DNA of 64,000 nucleotides from Halobaculum halobium (GTDB taxonomy: Archaea; Halobacteriota; Halobacteria; Halobacteriales; Haloferacaceae): positions 186,001 to 250,000 of the forward strand of contig NZ_CP126159.1 in the NCBI RefSeq assembly GCF_030127145.1. Direction: 5' to 3'. The first letter of the stretch is position 1. The number at the start of each line of letters is the position of its first letter. Below the pieces are notes generated by a model. The model saw nothing but the letters and a program-made list of their open reading frames with translations. It was not told the origin of the DNA and did no database searches. Shown here piece after piece: positions 34,737-42,600 of the stretch. The position numbers were made by a program, and so were the translations under genes.

Positions 34737-35570
34737 ATGGTCGAGCTGAGCGTCGTCGTCCCGACGCTGAAGTCGCGTGAGGACGTCGAGTCGGTCCGAT
34801 ATCTGGCGCGCGGAACCTTCGACGACTACGAGGTCCTCCTCCAAGACGAGAGCCCGGTCACGTGTGCGAGAAACGAGGGGATCCGGCGCGCGTCAGCAGA
34901 AAAGATCGTCTTTCTCGACGACGACTCACGCCCCGCGCGAGACTATCTCGACCACGCCAGCGCCGTGCTGGATGAGGCGCCGGCCTACGCCGGGCGCACG
35001 GTCCACCCGCGCGAGGACCTGTTCTCGCGTCACTTCACGCCCCACTACCACGACGGGATCGAGGCCGCCTCAGTCGACTGTTTCTGGGGGTGCAACATGG
35101 GTGTCCGGCGCGAGGTGTTCGAGACTGTCGGCGGCTGGGACGAAGGGATGCGCTGGGGCCACGAGGAGAAGGAGCTGGCCGACCGCGTCCGTTCGGCCTT
35201 TGAGATCCGATACGACCCCCGCGTCGCCGTCGAGCACCCGTATGCGGACTCGGTGCTCGAGTACTGGAACAAGCAGTACCGGTTGGAGACGCAGACGCCG
35301 TACTATTGGCGCAGACGCGGGCTGACCGCCGGCGAGTGTGCTCGACGGATCGCCGACGACGCGCTCGACCCGCGGGCGTATCTCCGCACTGACGCCGTCG
35401 CCACCGGCGTGCAGATCGGCGCGCGCTTCGCCAACACCGCGGGGCGGATCGTCGGGTTGGTCTCGATCCTCGGCCCGCGGTCGACCACCGGCGACGTCCC
35501 CGCGTTCGAGCCGCGAGACCCCGACGACGCGGAGGAAGTCGAACGTTCGCGGCGGTCGCCTGCCGGATGA
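34737..35570 (+). CDS. Family 2 glycosyltransferase, truncated-GT-A type
   Basis: 277 residues. ELSVVVPTLKSRED begins the GT-A fold, CARNEGIRRASAEKIVFLDDDSRP carries the metal-binding DDD, and FWGCNMGVRREVFETVGGWDEGMRWGHEEKEL is the galactosyltransferase-type C-terminal block with acceptor-site Glu residues. Inverting cytosolic glycosyltransferase; donor and acceptor unknown. The C-terminal ~70 residues are hydrophilic, without a membrane helix. The ATG at 34737 is the first residue of the fold. Confidence 0.9.
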   Translation: MVELSVVVPTLKSREDVESVRYLARGTFDDYEVLLQDESPVTCARNEGIRRASAEKIVFLDDDSRPARDYLDHASAVLDEAPAYAGRTVHPREDLFSRHFTPHYHDGIEAASVDCFWGCNMGVRREVFETVGGWDEGMRWGHEEKELADRVRSAFEIRYDPRVAVEHPYADSVLEYWNKQYRLETQTPYYWRRRGLTAGECARRIADDALDPRAYLRTDAVATGVQIGARFANTAGRIVGLVSILGPRSTTGDVPAFEPRDPDDAEEVERSRRSPAG

Positions 35571-35764
35571 GCGACTTCCCGGCGACTGTCCGACGCGACC
35601 CCACCGCCCCGCGCGGCCGATCCTCCCTGCGACGGTGTGCCGGGTCCACTCGACCGGACCAAACCTCGACTGGAGTCCGGTCCCGACGTGGTATCGCTCT
35701 CATAACTAATTCCGTCCGGTTGCTGCCGACGGACGACGCCCCGACGACGGGCACACCCCAAACG

Positions 35765-35860
35765 ATGTTCCCCAACGCACGGCCGACCCTGACCGGCAGA
35801 GCGCACAGCCCTCGAACACCGCCGACCCGACGCGACCGGCGTCCGGGGTGGCGGTCGTGA
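35765..35860 (+). CDS. 31-residue mini-ORF overlapping the second GT2 start
   Basis: ATG 35765 to TGA 35858-35860, overlapping the GTG at 35857 as GTGA. The peptide (MFPNARPTLTGRAHSPR...) is basic and unrecognised. An ATAACTA element at 35702-35708 lies 63 bases upstream. Same arrangement as the other overlapping mini-ORFs in the window; its frame is also open further upstream, so chance is possible. Confidence 0.25.
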   Translation: MFPNARPTLTGRAHSPRTPPTRRDRRPGWRS

Positions 35861-36966
35861 CCTACCGGGACGCGACCGTCGGAGTCGTCATTCCGGCGTA
35901 CAACGAGATGGACTTCGTCGGCGACGTGATCGAGGGGCTCCCAACGTTCGTCGACAGAGTGTATCCCGTCGATGATTCCTCAGATGACGATACCTGGAGC
36001 GCGATCACGGAGACGGCCGAGCAGGTAAACGACCGGCAATCCCCTACGAAACCGTTTGATCGGGTGGTCGTCCCGATGCGGCACACCGAGAACCGCGGCG
36101 CTGGCGCTGCCGCGCTCACGGGCTACCGGGCGGCGCTGAACGACGATCTGGACGTGGTCGCGTCGCTCGACGGCGACGACCAGATGGACCCGGCATTCCT
36201 CCCCAACCTGCTGGACCCCGTCGTCGAGGGCCGGGTTGCGTACGCGAAAGGCGACCGACTGGCCTCCCGAGAGTACGTTCGCGAGATGTCGCGCTGGCGG
36301 CTGTTCGGAAACCTCCTACTCACGGGGCTCACCCGGGTCGCGAGCGGCTACTGGCGGCTCCGCGACCCGCAGAACGGGTACACTGCCGTGTCGACGGACG
36401 TGCTCGACCGGATCGACCTGGACAGGCTCTACGAGCAGTACGGGTTCCGAAACGACGTCTTGGTCCACCTGAGCGTCACCGACTGCCGAGTCGCGGACGT
36501 CCCGCACCCGGCCCGCTACGGAGACGAAACGAGCGGGATCGTCTACTCCTCGTTCGCCCCGAACCTCTCGATCCTGTTGGCCCGCCGATTCCTGTGGCGG
36601 CTCGGCCGCCAGTCGGTCGCAGGTGAGTTCGGCCCAGCGGCGTCCTTCGTGGCCGGCATCGCCGGACTCGCCGGAGCCGCCCGCGGACGGGTGCCCTCGC
36701 TAGGTGGCGATCGTTCGCCGGAACGTGCGGCAATCTCAGCAGACGGCGGCCGTGATCAGTCTCACGTCGACGTCGGTCGGACGGCAATCTGGGCCGTTCT
36801 CGGACTGTTCCTGCTCTGTCTCGGCTCGGTGCTCGATGCTCGCCGGCGGACGGGGTCGATAGTCCGGGTTCGTGCGGACGCGGACTCGGAGAGACACGCC
36901 GACCTCACGTCGACGCTTGGGTCCCGGACCCGTTCCGAGGCGGAGCCCGGCCACGAGGCCGATTGA
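35857..36966 (+). CDS. Family 2 glycosyltransferase with C-terminal membrane helix
   Basis: 369 residues from the GTG at 35857 (a GTG three codons earlier is possible). DATVGVVIPAYNEMDFVGDVIEG, a SLDGDDQMDP metal-binding motif and DPQNGYTAVSTDVLDRID define the polyprenyl-phosphate mannosyl/glucosyltransferase type. The acidic SSDDDTW after the first strand binds nucleotide. One hydrophobic helix near residue 310 (IWAVLGLFLLCLGSVLD) anchors the C-terminus, followed by a charged tail. Probably forms a dolichyl-phosphate sugar or extends lipid-linked glycan at the cytosolic membrane face. Start supported by overlap with the mini-ORF at 35765. Confidence 0.87.
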   Translation: MTYRDATVGVVIPAYNEMDFVGDVIEGLPTFVDRVYPVDDSSDDDTWSAITETAEQVNDRQSPTKPFDRVVVPMRHTENRGAGAAALTGYRAALNDDLDVVASLDGDDQMDPAFLPNLLDPVVEGRVAYAKGDRLASREYVREMSRWRLFGNLLLTGLTRVASGYWRLRDPQNGYTAVSTDVLDRIDLDRLYEQYGFRNDVLVHLSVTDCRVADVPHPARYGDETSGIVYSSFAPNLSILLARRFLWRLGRQSVAGEFGPAASFVAGIAGLAGAARGRVPSLGGDRSPERAAISADGGRDQSHVDVGRTAIWAVLGLFLLCLGSVLDARRRTGSIVRVRADADSERHADLTSTLGSRTRSEAEPGHEAD

Positions 36967-37112
36967 GGCGTCGGCTCGCGGCTGGGAGAGTCGCGGGGTA
37001 CTACTCGGTGAGTTCGATCACGGACTGAATTCCTCCTTCACGGCACAGTCGGTGACTGCGACCGACCGGCGTTCGCCCCCTCACAAAAGCGGTCCCGCCG
37101 GAGGTTCCGAAC

Positions 37113-38075
37113 TCAGTCCTCGCGGCGGTACCACTCGATCGTCTCTTTCACGTGTGACCCGAGCGGTCGGGCCGCGTATCCGAGGTCGCGCTCGGCCTTC
37201 GCCGAGGAGTAGAACAGCTTCCGAGTCGCCAACCGGGCCATCTCGCCGTCGAACGGGAACAGCCGCAGTCCGGTGACGTCGTTGAGGACGCCGACCACCG
37301 GGCCGGCGGCGTGAATAAGCGTCGCGGGGACCCGCAGCGGCGGGCGGTGTCCGTCGCCGTGGTCGGCGATGACTCCGAGCGCATCACCGTACGGGAGGTT
37401 CTCTCCACCGAGGAGGTAGTGTTCGCCCGCCGTACCGTGTTCCATGGCCGCGAGGACGCCGTCGACGGCGTCGTCAAGCGAGACGAAGCTCGCGCCCCCT
37501 GGAAGGTACGCGACCATGCGCGGATCCAGCGCCAACCGGAGCAGCCGACCAGTGAACTCCTCGTCGCCCGGGCCGAATACGGACGTGGGGTGGACCGTGA
37601 CCGCGTCGAGCCCGCGATCGGCCGCTCGGTCGACGACTCGCTCGGCGGCCGCTTTCGACTCCTGGTAGGCGCCGATGGGCTCGGCGTGGTCGGTCTCATC
37701 GGCCGGCTTCCCGTCCGATCGACGGCGCGTTCCCGCGGTACTTGTGAAGAGGAGCCGCTCGACGCCGGCGGCCTCGCACGCCTCTACGACCAGCCGAGTT
37801 CCCTCCTCGTTCACCCGACGAACCGTCTCGGCGTCGGCGGACGCGAGGCCGACGCCAGCGAGGTGAAAGACCCGGTCGTGGCCCGCGACGGCCTCGTGGA
37901 CCGCGTCGCCGTCGAGGACGTCCGCGTGGACCCACTCGACGTCAACGTCCGCGAGCACGCTTACGTCCGATTCCGCACGGCGCGTGGCCGTCACCGACCA
38001 GCCGCGGTCGACGAGCCGACGGCACAGCCGTGAGCCGAGAAAGCCCGTCGCCCCGGTAACTAGCGCCTCAGACAT
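37113..38075 (-). CDS. NAD-dependent epimerase/dehydratase (extended SDR)
   Basis: 320 residues. TGATGFLGSRLCRRL nucleotide-binding motif at the N-terminus, FHLAGVG, and catalytic Y-x-x-x-K in GAYQESKAAAERV with a Ser/Thr at LLFTSTAGTR. FGPGDEEFTGRLLRL and YLPGGASFVSLDDAVDG are typical of the dihydroflavonol-reductase/epimerase branch. Likely acts on a nucleotide sugar in glycan synthesis; substrate unknown. ATG at 38075 overlaps the upstream gene's end by eight bases, making the last gene of a three-gene leftward operon (39084-40145, 38068-39087, this). Confidence 0.87.
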   Translation of the reverse strand: MSEALVTGATGFLGSRLCRRLVDRGWSVTATRRAESDVSVLADVDVEWVHADVLDGDAVHEAVAGHDRVFHLAGVGLASADAETVRRVNEEGTRLVVEACEAAGVERLLFTSTAGTRRRSDGKPADETDHAEPIGAYQESKAAAERVVDRAADRGLDAVTVHPTSVFGPGDEEFTGRLLRLALDPRMVAYLPGGASFVSLDDAVDGVLAAMEHGTAGEHYLLGGENLPYGDALGVIADHGDGHRPPLRVPATLIHAAGPVVGVLNDVTGLRLFPFDGEMARLATRKLFYSSAKAERDLGYAARPLGSHVKETIEWYRRED

Positions 38076-39087
38076 CGTCACTGAGGAACTGCGGCGGGAC
38101 GACGTCGCCCGTCGCTCGCGCGTACGTTCTGTATGCTGTCGCCATCGCCTCGGTCGGCCCCGTCGGTCCGTCGTCAGGGTCGTCTGGCAACGACCGGCCG
38201 AGTTCGCGGGTGTCGATGCCAGTGACGGGCGCGGCGGTTGACTCTCGGGAGAGAAACGGTACGTCGGCGGTGTTCCACCCGAACAGCGAGGCAGCCGTCG
38301 CGTCCAGCGCCGCCGCGGACTCCCCGCACAGCAGCGTGTCGGTCGCCAAGGGGTGCCCGACGTACGCCGTCGTCGCATCGAGGACCGCCCCAACGGGGTC
38401 GACGGCGGCGAGCCCCGCGGCCGCCTCGCGGGCCGTCGGGGCGCCTCCGGTGATCCATCGCCCGAGGATCGCCCCGGCGCCTGCCAATCGGAGGTCGGGT
38501 GCCACGCGCAGCGAGGGAACGACAACGACCGTCGCCGCCTCCAACACGCGCGGGACCGCCGCGTCGACGGGACCGAGGTGCGTCTCGACAGTCTGATCGG
38601 TAGTTTGACACTGTTCGCGGGCGATTACCCCCGGTAGCTGGTTCCCGACCGTCCCGTCGCTCGCGCTACCGCCGACGTCAGCGTCACGGTCGGCTTTTGC
38701 GTCCCGACCGCGGTCCTCACCACGGCCTGTCGCCGCCGCTGCGTCCCGGGCGGGCGAACCGTAGCCGAGCAGTTCGGCGATCTGCCCGTCGCTCAGTTGA
38801 CCGTCCCCGGCGACGCCGACCAGCACGCGCTCGGTCCCGGTCGTGCGGCGGATGTGTGAAGCCAGCGCTCTGACTACCGTGGGGTCCGTGACTGCACCGG
38901 TGCTCGGGTGGTGCGGGTACCCCGTGTCCGGCAGGAGAAGGACCAGGCCGGCGTCGTCGAGTGCGTCCGGCAGCGAGAGTCGCTCGACTGCCTCGGCGAT
39001 CGCCGCGTGGCCGCGGCCTTCGGTTCGAACGCCGTCGATCGGCGTCGCGCTCGCCCGTTCATTCGTCGGACCGTCGCCTCCGCTCAC
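38068..39087 (-). CDS. DUF362-like protein
   Basis: 339 residues from a GTG at 39087. N-terminal half reads LVLLLPDTGYPHHPSTGAVTDPTVVRALASHIRR and VLVGVAGDG, then later AATVVVVPSLRVAPDLRLAGAGAILGRWITGG, a pattern I associate with DUF362. A low-complexity Arg/Asp/Ala-rich insert (about residues 118-145) splits the domain. Only two Cys are present and no ferredoxin-type Cys cluster is visible, so an iron-sulfur role is not expected here. Overlaps both neighbours (4 bases upstream, 8 downstream), so it is co-translated with two sugar-nucleotide enzymes. Function unknown. Confidence 0.62.
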   Translation of the reverse strand: MSGGDGPTNERASATPIDGVRTEGRGHAAIAEAVERLSLPDALDDAGLVLLLPDTGYPHHPSTGAVTDPTVVRALASHIRRTTGTERVLVGVAGDGQLSDGQIAELLGYGSPARDAAAATGRGEDRGRDAKADRDADVGGSASDGTVGNQLPGVIAREQCQTTDQTVETHLGPVDAAVPRVLEAATVVVVPSLRVAPDLRLAGAGAILGRWITGGAPTAREAAAGLAAVDPVGAVLDATTAYVGHPLATDTLLCGESAAALDATAASLFGWNTADVPFLSRESTAAPVTGIDTRELGRSLPDDPDDGPTGPTEAMATAYRTYARATGDVVPPQFLSDDV

Positions 39088-40145
39088 GGGGTCACCACCT
39101 CTCGTTCGTCCGTGCGGCCGGCAAGTTCGTAGGCTCGGGCAACCAGCTCCAGCGTTCGGCGCCCTTCGGCCGGCCCAACCGGTGGTGTCTCGCCCGTCTG
39201 GACCGCCTCAACGAAGTCAGCGAGCGCCCGGAAGTGCGCCCGGTAATAGTAGGTCGGGCCGAAGTACTCCGGGTCCTGCCCGGTCGCGCGGCGCCAGGCG
39301 TTCGACAGCCCCGACTTCGCCGCGTGCAGCGTGAGGTTGTCCGGCACGAACTCGCCGTTCGAGAGGGTCTCGGCGACGCCGTCGAGGCGAAAGCGCATGT
39401 TGATTTCCGGCGGTTCCTCCCACTGGAAGAAGCCGCACTGCAGCGTCGCGAGCGTCCCCGTCTGCGGCGACTCGAGGACGACGACCGCGGTGTCCTCGTA
39501 CGGGAGGTCGAGCTGTCGCGCGGTCGAGGCGTGCGCCACTTCCAGGTCACCGAAGAACCACTCCAACACGTCGAACAGGTGGACGCCAAGATCGAGCAGG
39601 GCGCCGCCGCCGGTCGCGTCGGCGTCGAGCTGCCAGTCCGGAATCGACCGCGAGGCGGGCGGCCGCTCGAACGGCCAGCCGTTCACGCGTCCGATGCTCG
39701 CCATCGGGACGTGTCCGAGGCGGCCCTCGTCGTACACGCGCTTCATCTCGACTACGGCCGGGAAGTACCGGATGGTGTGATCGACGCCCAGCGAGACGCC
39801 TGCGCCCTCGGCGGCGTCGATCATCCGGTCGGCCGATTCGAGGTCGGTCGCGAACGGCTTCTCGACGAAGGCGTGTCGCCCCGATTCAGCGGCGGCTACG
39901 ACCGCGTCCTCGTGGAGGAACGGCGGCAGCGCGACGACGACCGCATCGACGGTCGCCTCCGCGAGAAGGTCCCGGTAGTCGTCGTACGTCTCGTCGACGC
40001 CGAGCGAGCGAGCGCGGCGTCGGTTCGCCGGCACCGCGTCTGCGACCGCCGTGACCCGGACGCCGTCCATGGCCCGCGCCGTCTGGAGGTGCACCGTCCC
40101 GATGTTCCCGAGGCCGAGTATTCCCAGATCGAGGGGGTCGCTCAT
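39084..40145 (-). CDS. Gfo/Idh/MocA family sugar oxidoreductase
   Basis: 353 residues from the ATG at 40145, which puts DLGILGLGNIGTVHLQTAR at the N-terminus; the open frame upstream is polar and unlikely. Motifs: DAVVVALPPFLHEDAVV, the conserved FVEKPFATDLESADR, GVDHTIRYFPAV, and GGGALLDLGVHLFDVL (the family's catalytic-region signature). Predicted cytosolic NAD(P)-dependent sugar oxidoreductase, possibly a UDP-sugar 3-dehydrogenase type, but substrate cannot be assigned. First gene of the leftward operon; its TGA overlaps the GTG of the DUF362-like gene (GTGA). Confidence 0.88.
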   Translation of the reverse strand: MSDPLDLGILGLGNIGTVHLQTARAMDGVRVTAVADAVPANRRRARSLGVDETYDDYRDLLAEATVDAVVVALPPFLHEDAVVAAAESGRHAFVEKPFATDLESADRMIDAAEGAGVSLGVDHTIRYFPAVVEMKRVYDEGRLGHVPMASIGRVNGWPFERPPASRSIPDWQLDADATGGGALLDLGVHLFDVLEWFFGDLEVAHASTARQLDLPYEDTAVVVLESPQTGTLATLQCGFFQWEEPPEINMRFRLDGVAETLSNGEFVPDNLTLHAAKSGLSNAWRRATGQDPEYFGPTYYYRAHFRALADFVEAVQTGETPPVGPAEGRRTLELVARAYELAGRTDEREVVTP

Positions 40146-40251
40146 GGGGGGTCGATCCCCCGCAGTGCCCGTGCCGGTCGTCCGTCGTCCGTTGGTCCGT
40201 ACATTGTCGTTCACGCGGTTGTCTCGGTCGGAGGCTGCCCGGCGGTCCAGT

Positions 40252-40620
40252 TTGGTATGCGGTCGCTATCGCTACGAACGCGGTCACCGCAAGCGCGTTC
40301 CCCGTCGCCGCCCCACGGCGGTCGCTCCACAGTACAGACAGCGCCGTGCCGAGGTCGCTACAGCCGTCGTCCGGACCGCCGTCGGTCAGTCCCAGCCACT
40401 CAGCCTCCAGCAGCGAGAGCCGATAGTGGCACGCCGACGGCTCCCGATCGCGCCAGTAAGGATAGCCCACCTCCAACATGTTTGGGTCAGAGGGGTGCTC
40501 CACGGACCGCTCGATCGTCGCCACCGTCGACATCGGGTCGATGTCGAGCGTGTCGCCGACCGTGCGGGCGAACACGACCCCGAGCGAGCCGAGGGCAGCC
40601 CGGAGCCTCAGGTGCTGTCG
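40252..40620 (-). pseudogene. Degenerate coding remnant in the wecB upstream region
   Basis: On the minus strand about 120 codons look protein-like: VVFARTVGDTLDIDP, VEHPSDPNMLEVGYPYWRDRE, CHYRLSLLEAEWLGLTDGG, then LGTALSVLWSDRRGA and a hydrophobic helix NALAVTAFVAIATAY. The frame has no sensible end: it runs on into the 5' part of the oxidoreductase gene with random-looking Arg/Pro-rich residues. This suggests the 3' part of a membrane-associated protein, truncated and now decaying. No family name recalled with confidence. The remaining parts of 40146-41019 hold no gene that I can support. Confidence 0.45.
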
Positions 40621-41019
40621 TCCCGGTCGAACCGTGTTCGCTCGATGAGGGCGGTCGCGAGGCGGGAAGCAGGAGGCGTTTGGAACCTCCCCGTTGACGG
40701 CGTCGAAGACTGCTCCGGAGCTTGACTGTGTCTCTCGATCACGCGTAGCAGACGCCGCCACACGTCGGTTTGAGTACATTCCGATCATCGCTCCGTGACT
40801 GGCCCGATTCGCCGTGTGAGCATCCACATCCGGCCGGCCGGTAGGTGTTGGATATCCCTTCGATTCGTTCGGGCGTCGCCCGCGATGCACCAGGCTCCGT
40901 CCCGAGAGCCGACCGAGAACCGACTGCGACCCGTTTGACGGCGTCGAAGTCGCGGTATTCGATGCTTGACCGGAGTATCAGGTGCATACTAATTCGGACG
41001 CCACGGTGACCCGTGGTCG

Positions 41020-42174
41020 ATGAGCGCCCCAGAGTCGGTGGTCGTGGTCGCCGGGACGCGCCCCGAGTTCGTCAAGCTCGCACCGGTGGTCGCCGCCCTC
41101 GACCGAACCGATCGATTTGAAACGATCCTCGTCCACAGCGGTCAACACTACGACGACCTGTTGAGTGAGCGGCTCCGCGAGTCCGTCTCGCTGCCCCGAC
41201 CGGACGAACACCTCGGCGTCGGTAGCGGCTCTCACGCCGCTCAAACCGGCGAACTCGTCGCCGGCATCGGCGACCTGCTTTCGAAACACGAGCCGACCTA
41301 CACGATCGCACAAGGCGACACCAACACGGTGTTGGCGGCCGCCATCGCCGCGAGCAAGTGTCCGACGACCTTCTGTCACGTCGAGGCCGGCCTTCGCAGC
41401 GGGGACCGCGAGATGCCCGAGGAAACGAACCGCGTGCTCGCCGATCACGTCGAGGGGTTCTCCTTCGCGCCCACGGAACAGGCGGCCGAGAACCTCCGTC
41501 GCGAGGGAGTCACCGAGGACGTGTACGTCACCGGAAACACCGTCGTCGACGCCTGCCGGAAGAACATCGCAGAGGCGCGCGCCGGTTCGGACGTCCTCGA
41601 TCGCTTCGGCCTTGCGGAGGGGGAGTACATCGCCGCAACGATTCACCGCCCGAGGAACGTCGATGACGCGACGCGCCTCCGACAGATCGTTTCGGCCCTC
41701 GAAGACGCTCCGCTGCCGGTGATCTTCCCCGCACATCCCCGTACCGAAAAGCAACTCAGTCGCGTGGGATCCAGTTCCGAGGGATCGCTGCGCGTCGTCG
41801 ATCCACTGGAGTACCTCGATTTCCTCCGTCTGCTCGACGGAGCGACGGCCGTCGTCACCGACTCCGGCGGCGTCCAAGAGGAAGCGAGCCTGCTGTCGGT
41901 CCCGTGTCTCACCGTCCGCCCGAACACGGAACGCCCCAAGACCGTCGAGGCAGGGGTGAACGTCCTCGTCGAGCCCGAGATGCTGGACGAGAAACTCCGG
42001 ACCGTCGTGTACGACCCCGACCGCCGGGAGGCGATGACCGGCGCGCGCGACCTCTACGGCGACGGCCGCGCCGGCGAGCGTATCGCCCGCCTGCTCGCGT
42101 ACCGGTTGGGCGAGGAATCGCCCGACCTCGACGCTCACGGGATCGACGACCTCCTCGAAACGGCGGCCGAGTGA
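41020..42174 (+). CDS. wecB: UDP-N-acetylglucosamine 2-epimerase (non-hydrolysing)
   Basis: 384 residues, the normal family length. VVVVAGTRPEFVKLAPVV at the N-terminus, HSGQHYDDLLSERL, QGDTNTVLAAAIAA, HVEAGLRSGDREMPEETNRVLADH, and TDSGGVQEEASLLSVPCLTVR are diagnostic. Converts UDP-GlcNAc to UDP-ManNAc in the cytosol. With the WecC-like dehydrogenase at 19538 this predicts UDP-ManNAcA for the surface glycan. ATG at 41020. It marks the right end of the glycan locus; the next gene (42295) belongs to a radical SAM pair. Confidence 0.95.
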   Translation: MSAPESVVVVAGTRPEFVKLAPVVAALDRTDRFETILVHSGQHYDDLLSERLRESVSLPRPDEHLGVGSGSHAAQTGELVAGIGDLLSKHEPTYTIAQGDTNTVLAAAIAASKCPTTFCHVEAGLRSGDREMPEETNRVLADHVEGFSFAPTEQAAENLRREGVTEDVYVTGNTVVDACRKNIAEARAGSDVLDRFGLAEGEYIAATIHRPRNVDDATRLRQIVSALEDAPLPVIFPAHPRTEKQLSRVGSSSEGSLRVVDPLEYLDFLRLLDGATAVVTDSGGVQEEASLLSVPCLTVRPNTERPKTVEAGVNVLVEPEMLDEKLRTVVYDPDRREAMTGARDLYGDGRAGERIARLLAYRLGEESPDLDAHGIDDLLETAAE

Positions 42175-42294
42175 GGACACCGCTGTCGACCGAAGGCCAC
42201 GATCCTGGCGATTCGGCCCTCGCGACCCCGCCGATTCCCAGTCGCTGGGAGTCGGCCACACCCACGTAGGGAAGGGCGTCCCTCCGGTCGGACG

Positions 42295-42600
42295 ATGACC
42301 GACGCGGACCAACGGACCCACACGGCCAGGCGCGTGCGGGTTGACGAGCCCCGGGCGGACGACTCCACGGAGTGGGAGGTGTTCCTCCGCGGATCGGCCG
42401 CCGATCCGCTCCGGCACGCGGGCAGCGTCACCGCACCATCATCCGACGTGGCACACGAGCAAGCGAGCACGCTCTTCCCGGATGCCTCCACGCTGTGGCT
42501 GATGCGAAGCGACAGTGTCGCCCGTTTCACCGAACGCGACCTCGGCGTGGAGTACGACGGGGACGCGGCCGCAGCCGGCGACGGGGGTGTCGAATCGTGA
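42295..42600 (+). CDS. Radical-SAM-partnered small protein, PaaB-like (Htur_1727-type candidate RiPP)
   Basis: 101 residues. Central segment TEWEVFLRGSAADPLRHAGSV, then HEQASTLFPDASTLWLMRSD and ARFTERDLGVEY, resembles the small PaaB fold and the haloarchaeal rSAM-partnered family I recall as Htur_1727. Acidic, no Cys, no signal peptide. Its TGA overlaps the GTG of the radical SAM gene (GTGA, 42597-42600), so the two are translationally coupled. It may be the enzyme's substrate (a candidate RiPP precursor) or, because of the PaaB-like fold, an accessory or docking subunit. The absence of a Cys-rich or Gly-rich core favours an accessory role. Start ATG at 42295. Confidence 0.78.
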   Translation: MTDADQRTHTARRVRVDEPRADDSTEWEVFLRGSAADPLRHAGSVTAPSSDVAHEQASTLFPDASTLWLMRSDSVARFTERDLGVEYDGDAAAAGDGGVES

